From positions 397,003 through 461,002 of the forward strand of contig JAGKWU010000004.1 in assembly GCA_021151695.1 (NCBI GenBank): a stretch of DNA of 64,000 nt, given 5' to 3'. Origin of the DNA: Cellvibrionaceae bacterium. Its GTDB lineage: Bacteria > Pseudomonadota > Gammaproteobacteria > Pseudomonadales > Cellvibrionaceae. The notes under the pieces are model-generated. The model saw only the letters and a program-made list of their open reading frames with translations. It did not search any database and was not told the origin of the DNA. The first letter of the stretch is position 1. The number at the start of each line of letters is the position of its first letter. Made by a program: the position numbers and the translations under genes. Of this stretch, positions 59,142 to 64,000 are shown in pieces.

Positions 59142-62100
59142 TTAAGCCTTTGGGTTAGATTTACCCACCGCTTTTTTAACAGCAGCCTTCTTCGCAGTAG
59201 CGACTGGTTTAGTTTCAGGTGTCGCAGCTTGCTGAACTGCTGCTGCCTTTTTCGTGCGCGGAGTTTTTTGAGCTTTGCTGCCATCGGTTTCCTCGCTTAC
59301 TTTTTTACGCGCTGTTTTTACCACCTCGGTTTTTGGCCCTGCGTTTTCTTTTGGTTTAGCGCTTTCCTTTGGTTTAGCACTTGCCTTTGGTTTAGCACTT
59401 GCCTTTGGTTTAGCACTTACATTTGGCTTGGCAACCGCAGCCTCTTTCGCTTTAGTATTTTTAGCGGCAGTCGTCTTAGGTTTTACCGCCTTGCTTTCAG
59501 CGGGAACAACAACTGTTTTAACCGCTACCTTCTTCGCCTTACTTGGTTCAGCCACATGTGCCGCTTGCTGAGCGGCGGCTATCTTGGAAGCGGCATGTTT
59601 TGCAGATGTTTTGCCTGCCGCCTTACCCGCAACGACGTCAGCTAATTTACCAACTGCTTTTTGTGCAGCGGCTTTTTGTTGCGCCACGACTTTTTCTTGC
59701 GCAGCTAATTTTTTCGCCGCCAAGGCCTGTGCAGCAGCGGCTCGCTCAGCTTTGCGAGCGGCAGCCGCCGCGCGTTTGGCGGGTGATATCTCGGCAGCAC
59801 GCTCAGCACGCGCCGCTGCTTTTTCTGCCGCTTTACGCGCGCGCGCAGCCGCTTTTTCAGCGCGAATTAATTCGCGCGCTTCTGTAGCAGCTGCTTTAGC
59901 ATTGAGTGGTTTGGCACCAAGCGGTTTAACCGAGGGGGGCTTGCGGTTTGGCGAGGCAGTTTTACCAGCGGCGACTTTTCCCTTGGCAGTTTCGGCAACA
60001 CGCGCTTTTTTGTGGTCCGGCCTTTTATCGCGCGCGGCAACTTTAGGCACGATGGATTTTTTCGGACGACGCACGGCCTGGTCAGATTCCAATTCAAAAT
60101 CAATTTTGCGATTTTCCAGATCCACGCGCACAACACGCACAACCAGTTCATCGCCCAAACCAAATACGCGACGAGTGCGGTCGCCCACCAATCTGTGCTG
60201 CGCCGGCTCGAAGCGATAATAATCGTGCGGCAACGCGGTGATATGCACCAGGCCTTCCACGTACAAATCATTCAGTTCGACAAACAAACCAAAGCTGGTG
60301 ACAGCACTTACATGGCCATCAAAAATAGCGCCCACTTGATCACGCAGGTATTCACATTTGAGCCAGCTCACCACATCGCGAGTCGCTTCATCAGCGCGAC
60401 GTTCGGTGAGCGAACACTGCTCGCCAAACACCACCATGGCATTGGCATCGTAAGGATAAATTTTGCGCTGCGGAATAATTGCAGCACCTTCGACACGACG
60501 CACATGGCTGGTGGGCGCATCGCTGCGAATAATCGAGCGAATCGCACGGTGCACTAACAAATCCGGGTAGCGGCGAATGGGCGAGGTGAAGTGAGTGTAA
60601 GCTTCATAACCCAAACCAAAGTGGCCCAGGTTTTCCACTTGATACATCGCCTGGCGCAAGCTGCGTAGCATGACCGTCTGAATCATGTTGCTGTCGCTAC
60701 GGCCCTGGATATGCTGCATCAATTGCTGGTAATCGCCCGAAGTTGGCGATGCGCCACCCGCTAAGCCCAAGCCCAGCTCAGAGAGGAATTCGCGCAGGTT
60801 AGTGAGCTTCTGTTCTGTCGGGCCTTCGTGCACACGATAAAGGCCAACGAGATTGTGCTTCTCGATAAATTTTGCCGCGCACACGTTAGCGCACAGCATG
60901 CACTCTTCAATCAGTTTATGCGCATCGTTGCGTTTGACCGGAATAATGCGCTCGATCTTGCGTTCTTCATTAAACTGGATACGCGTCTCGACCGTTTCAA
61001 AATCAATTGCACCACGCTCATCGCGCGCTACGCGCAAACATTTGTACAGGTTGTGCAGTAATTCCAATTGGGGCACTACGGCTTTGTACTCACTGCGCAA
61101 TGCCTTGGCTTCGTCATCTTCATCACCGAGGATTTTGCCCACTTTGGTGTAAGTGAGACGCGCCTTGGAATGCATTACCGCTTCGTAAAATTGGTAGCCG
61201 GTGATCTTGCCTGCATCGGTGATATTCATCTCGCACACCATGCACAGGCGATCCACCTGCGGGTTAAGCGAGCAGAGACCGTTGGACAAAGCCTCAGGCA
61301 GCATGGGTACAACGTAATCGGGGAAGTAGACGGAGTTGCCGCGAGCGCGCGCCTCCATATCCAGCGGCGCATCCACCTGTACATAGTGGGACACATCCGC
61401 AATAGCCACGTACAACCGCCAGCCGCCGCGACGACGTTCGCAGAGCACGGCATCGTCAAAATCGCGAGCATCTTCACCGTCGATGGTGACAAAGGGCAGA
61501 TCGCGCACATCCACGCGGTGGAGTTTGTCGGCCTCGGCCACTTCAGACGGCAGCTTCGCCGCTTCGCTCACCACATCCTGAGGCCACACGCTGGGGATAC
61601 CGTGGGCCTGGATGGCCAGTTCAATCTCCATGCCCGGCGCCATATGGTCGCCCAGCACCTGGATCACGCGCCCCATGGGCAGGCGGTTCTTGTCCGGCTG
61701 CTGGGTGATTTCGGTCACTACTATCTGGCCATTCTCGGCACCGCCCCAGGCGCCGTAGGGAATCATAATGTCCTGGGTAATACGGGGGTTTTCGGGGCGG
61801 ACAAACTGCACGCCATCCTCATTAAAGAAGCGCCCGGCCAGCTGGGTAGTATTGCGCGAAAGCACCTCGACTATGGCGCCCTCCTCTTTACCGCGGTATT
61901 GCTCGCCGGACAGACGTACCAACACCTCATCGCCATCGAACACCTTGCGCATCTGGCGGTTGTGCAGGTAGATATCGTCGCCACCGTGGGCGGGAATCAC
62001 GAAACCATAGCCGTCTTTATGGCCCTGCACGCGGCCGCGGATCACGTCTATCTTGTCCAGGCGCAGGTAGGCGTCTTTACGGTTACTGATCAGCTGGCCG

Positions 62101-62312
62101 TCGCGGGCCATGGCGATCAGGCGACGGCGCAGCGCCTCAACCTGATCATCATCGGTCAGTTTGAGCATGTCGCACATTTGGGGATGGGTGATGGGCTGGT
62201 CAGCGTTGTCGAGCAGATCGAGGATAAATTCGCGGCTGGGAATGGGGTTTTCGTATTTTTCCGCTTCGCGGGCGGCAAAGGGATCTGCCGTGGTGCTTTT
62301 ACGCTTCGTCAA
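59142..62312 (-). CDS. rnr: Ribonuclease R with a long Lys/Ala-rich tail
   Basis: This 1056-residue 3'-5' exoribonuclease degrades structured RNA. It has an N-terminal winged helix (FILDLLDNADQPITHPQM), cold-shock domains, and the RNB domain with TIDGEDARDFDDAV (metal aspartates). An S1 domain follows (about 659-735, FDGHVSAVTSFGLFVELND). A low-complexity tail of about 300 residues is rich in Lys and Ala, with tandem KPKASA-like repeats (nucleotides about 59340-59430). E. coli RNase R is 813 residues with a much shorter basic tail. The tail may bind RNA or the ribosome. Confidence 0.94.
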   Translation of the reverse strand: MTKRKSTTADPFAAREAEKYENPIPSREFILDLLDNADQPITHPQMCDMLKLTDDDQVEALRRRLIAMARDGQLISNRKDAYLRLDKIDVIRGRVQGHKDGYGFVIPAHGGDDIYLHNRQMRKVFDGDEVLVRLSGEQYRGKEEGAIVEVLSRNTTQLAGRFFNEDGVQFVRPENPRITQDIMIPYGAWGGAENGQIVVTEITQQPDKNRLPMGRVIQVLGDHMAPGMEIELAIQAHGIPSVWPQDVVSEAAKLPSEVAEADKLHRVDVRDLPFVTIDGEDARDFDDAVLCERRRGGWRLYVAIADVSHYVQVDAPLDMEARARGNSVYFPDYVVPMLPEALSNGLCSLNPQVDRLCMVCEMNITDAGKITGYQFYEAVMHSKARLTYTKVGKILGDEDDEAKALRSEYKAVVPQLELLHNLYKCLRVARDERGAIDFETVETRIQFNEERKIERIIPVKRNDAHKLIEECMLCANVCAAKFIEKHNLVGLYRVHEGPTEQKLTNLREFLSELGLGLAGGASPTSGDYQQLMQHIQGRSDSNMIQTVMLRSLRQAMYQVENLGHFGLGYEAYTHFTSPIRRYPDLLVHRAIRSIIRSDAPTSHVRRVEGAAIIPQRKIYPYDANAMVVFGEQCSLTERRADEATRDVVSWLKCEYLRDQVGAIFDGHVSAVTSFGLFVELNDLYVEGLVHITALPHDYYRFEPAQHRLVGDRTRRVFGLGDELVVRVVRVDLENRKIDFELESDQAVRRPKKSIVPKVAARDKRPDHKKARVAETAKGKVAAGKTASPNRKPPSVKPLGAKPLNAKAAATEARELIRAEKAAARARKAAEKAAARAERAAEISPAKRAAAAARKAERAAAAQALAAKKLAAQEKVVAQQKAAAQKAVGKLADVVAGKAAGKTSAKHAASKIAAAQQAAHVAEPSKAKKVAVKTVVVPAESKAVKPKTTAAKNTKAKEAAVAKPNVSAKPKASAKPKASAKPKESAKPKENAGPKTEVVKTARKKVSEETDGSKAQKTPRTKKAAAVQQAATPETKPVATAKKAAVKKAVGKSNPKA

Positions 62313-62489
62313 TGGAAGTGTCCTTTAATTGAGTAGTTTGACTATCTTTAAAACAAGCCAGGATCGTCTGTTGGGGATTATAGGGCAGTAACTATGACAA
62401 ACCAAAAAATAATTGTTCCCCCCCGTTGACAACCTATAGGTCGATCTTTATAGTTCGCGACCTCAGCGCAAGCCAAGCTTCGCAGAGTC

Positions 62490-62574
62490 GCCCAGGTGGT
62501 GAAATTGGTAGACACGCCAGCTTCAGGTGTTGGTGACGCAAGTCGTGAAGGTTCAAGTCCTTTCCTGGGCACCA
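62490..62574 (+). tRNA. tRNA-Leu(CAG)
   Basis: This 85-nt class II tRNA has acceptor arms GCCCAGG and CCTGGGC and an encoded CCA end. The D-loop contains AAATTGGTAGAC. The anticodon stem is CCAGC/GTTGG with loop TTCAGGT, giving anticodon CAG. The TTCAAGTCC T-loop and a short variable arm are present. It decodes CUG. It lies divergently upstream of rnr, as in pseudomonads. Confidence 0.95.
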
Positions 62575-62580
62575 ATTTCA

Positions 62581-62612
62581 AAAGGCCCCGATCGCAAGAT
62601 CGGGGCCTTTTT
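62581..62612 (+). terminator. tRNA-Leu terminator
   Basis: A perfect 13-bp stem, AAAGGCCCCGATC with GATCGGGGCCTTT around a GCAA tetraloop, is followed by T residues. It starts 6 bp after the tRNA 3' end. Confidence 0.95.
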
Positions 62613-62674
62613 CATTTCTGCTTCGATAATAGCTCCATCCTTTCGCAATACTTGCCAGAAGTAGATTGGCGTGC

Positions 62675-62789
62675 GCCGCGCAGGCTAAAGCTTGCGGATG
62701 CAAGCTGCCCCCAACATTTCGTACTATCAGAATTGTATAACCTGCACGCCAGAAATGTTGGGGGGCGGCTCACGCCTTAGCCTGCGCGG
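62675..62789. repeat. Long inverted repeat C2
   Basis: Arms at 62675-62720 and 62752-62789 are imperfect inverted copies (GCCGCGCAGGCTAAAG... with ...CTTAGCCTGCGCGGC). The left arm has an extra GCTTGCGGATGCAAGC hairpin, as in C1 at 30.8 kb. The remaining roughly 300 bp up to the RTX gene contain no gene I can support. Confidence 0.8.
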
Positions 62790-63105
62790 CCCGCCCCAAC
62801 CTACGCTCGACGTAAGCCCATCATCTTATTTAGCAATAAATAAATGCCAGAGGATAGGCGCGGCGAAAACCACACCAACAAAATACCAAACATAATGATC
62901 AGCGGAACTTCCGCCTTTACTTTCCTGTTTGAGTAATTCCTCTTCGTCCAGCCTCGTATGAAGCGAAGGTTATCTACCCGCCTTTTTGAACCCAATTATC
63001 GCAAGTATTTTGTGAGGCCTAATGCTATCCATTACGGATGGGTACACCGCTAATCGGTTAACTAATCAAAAGATTGTGGCGGCACATCCCTGTGCCGCTC
63101 ACGAT

Positions 63106-64000
63106 TTATTTCCAACTAGCTGATATCACCGGATAAACTTGTTCACCTACTGACTCGGATATTGAGGAGCCAACTCCGACTGGGGGCGCGAATGAAGCCA
63201 TGGCTGAAACAAGCCCTTCGACTTGGGAGTCCAAAAGGTATTTGCCGTCCGACAACTCCAATTTTTCAACGTGATATTGAGAACCAGAATACCAGTCGTT
63301 AATTATGATTTTATCATTCGACCCAATGACAGAAATCTCCAGGTTAGAGTTGACATGCCGGAACCACAATTGTTCTGCAGTAACGTCTGTACCAAAAACT
63401 ACCTTATCCTCAACGCCGGCAGAATAATCGAGATCGTTCACACTATCTACGCCATCCCCTCGATTGAAAAGATAGGTATCTGCTCCACCACCGCCGTTTA
63501 AAACATCGTCCCCCTGACCACCTGAAAGAGTGTCATTACCCTCATAGGCATACAGATAATCATTTCCACCATATCCAAATAACATTTCGTCCGAAGATGA
63601 GCCGCTAAGACCATTAGAGTTTTCATCTCCTCTAATAGTATTGGCCTCATGCTCTATTGAAGGAATATTTAGCGAGGTTCCGTCCGACAAATAGATGCCA
63701 TTAAGTTTATTAGAGGTACCACTGAACCAATTACTAATTGTTACCATTTCAGTTGTATCGTTTATTTTCCCAACCAGGTTATACCCTGAACGAGACCAGC
63801 TTATATCTGACGCTGCAATACCCTCGCTGAAAATGAGGCGATCATTCTTGTTAGGTGTAGCGTCATAGGTCGTGTTATCAATCAGATCATTTCCATCACC
63901 CCGCCCCCAACGGTAGATATCGCTACCATAGGAGCCAAGTAACGTATCGTTTCCAGCACCACCATACAGATCATCATCACCATACCCACCGTCCAGCGAA
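63106..64000 (-). CDS. RTX/haemolysin-type Ca-binding repeat protein (partial)
   Basis: The frame is open to the window edge, so the N-terminus lies outside. The visible C-terminal 297 residues contain GGxGxD nonapeptide repeats (YGGNDYLYAYEGNDTLSGGQGDD, GGAGNDTLLGSYGSD) that bind calcium as a beta-roll. There are two copies of the haemolysin-type calcium-binding-related domain (NDWYSGSQYHVEKLELSDG and SNWFSGTSNKLNGIYLSDG). Such proteins are secreted by type I systems through a C-terminal signal. The activity of the missing part is unknown. Confidence 0.85.
   Translation of the reverse strand, partial: SLDGGYGDDDLYGGAGNDTLLGSYGSDIYRWGRGDGNDLIDNTTYDATPNKNDRLIFSEGIAASDISWSRSGYNLVGKINDTTEMVTISNWFSGTSNKLNGIYLSDGTSLNIPSIEHEANTIRGDENSNGLSGSSSDEMLFGYGGNDYLYAYEGNDTLSGGQGDDVLNGGGGADTYLFNRGDGVDSVNDLDYSAGVEDKVVFGTDVTAEQLWFRHVNSNLEISVIGSNDKIIINDWYSGSQYHVEKLELSDGKYLLDSQVEGLVSAMASFAPPVGVGSSISESVGEQVYPVISASWK

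Noticed and set aside
61068..62336. 422-codon plus-strand frame opposite rnr
   Set aside because: It is antisense to the conserved RNase R gene and its translation has no family features. It reflects the codon bias of the real gene.
62801..62995. 64-codon minus-strand frame with a hydrophobic centre
   Set aside because: It could encode a tiny membrane protein, but it has no clear ribosome site or family and partly overlaps the repeat area, so I did not annotate it.
1..64000. CRISPR array or prophage
   Set aside because: I saw no regularly spaced identical repeats with unique spacers and no phage structural, integrase or lysis genes. The repeats present are palindromic intergenic elements.

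Overview
The window looks like chromosome from a polysaccharide-degrading gammaproteobacterium, most likely Cellvibrio or a close relative in the Cellvibrionaceae. The evidence is the gammaproteobacterial housekeeping order (tRNA-Leu, rnr, rlmB; rpsF, rpsR, rplI, dnaB) and the secreted glycoside hydrolases whose modules are joined by poly-serine linkers, a style typical of Cellvibrio, Saccharophagus and Teredinibacter. Genus is inferred from memory of these families; no search was possible.

Layout. 0.1-1.5 kb: pantothenate genes panC and panD (minus). 1.8-6.6 kb: a MarR-controlled EmrAB-type efflux operon. 6.8-9.3 kb: a secreted GH31 glycosidase. 9.5-10.1 kb: a YefM-YoeB toxin-antitoxin pair with its operators. 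10.1-14.1 kb: SDR and MOSC genes, then dnaB, rplI, rpsR and rpsF (minus). 14.4-19.6 kb: an AcrAB-type RND pump with a divergent AcrR-like repressor and two matching operators. 19.9-24.4 kb: an exported protein with one haem-c motif, followed by a GH31 enzyme that resembles algal and fungal alpha-1,4-glucan lyases. 24.7-26.2 kb: a GH5-CBM2 endoglucanase with a structured leader. 26.2-29.1 kb: a LiaI/LiaF-like pair plus a LytS/LytTR-type two-component system. 29.4-31.4 kb: a beta-propeller lipoprotein and a GNAT acetyltransferase. 31.5-34.5 kb: three glycosyltransferases. 35.1-39.0 kb: GH5-CBM6-CBM6 and GH26-CBM13-CBM6. 39.7-52.8 kb: two paralogous membrane-bound AraC regulators bracket two very large paralogous GH16 enzymes, a PEP-CTERM protein, and a RAYT transposase set among its REP repeats. 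53.3-58.3 kb: a GH18 chitinase, a chemoreceptor and small membrane proteins. 58.3-62.6 kb: rlmB, rnr and tRNA-Leu. 63.1 kb to the end: the C-terminal part of an RTX protein.

The secreted enzymes should act together on beta-glucans, mannans, chitin and alpha-glucans of plant, algal or fungal cell walls. The two AraC regulators, the two-component system and leader-level control (upstream ORF plus terminator, shared 10-mer) are candidate regulators.

The main points for follow-up are: a bacterial glucan-lyase-like enzyme paired with a haem-binding exported protein; a possible attenuator in front of the first GH16 gene; a 10-base motif shared by two CAZyme leaders; a core translation/RNA-decay cluster apparently split by about 44 kb of mostly carbohydrate-active genes; and at least four families of dispersed inverted-repeat elements.
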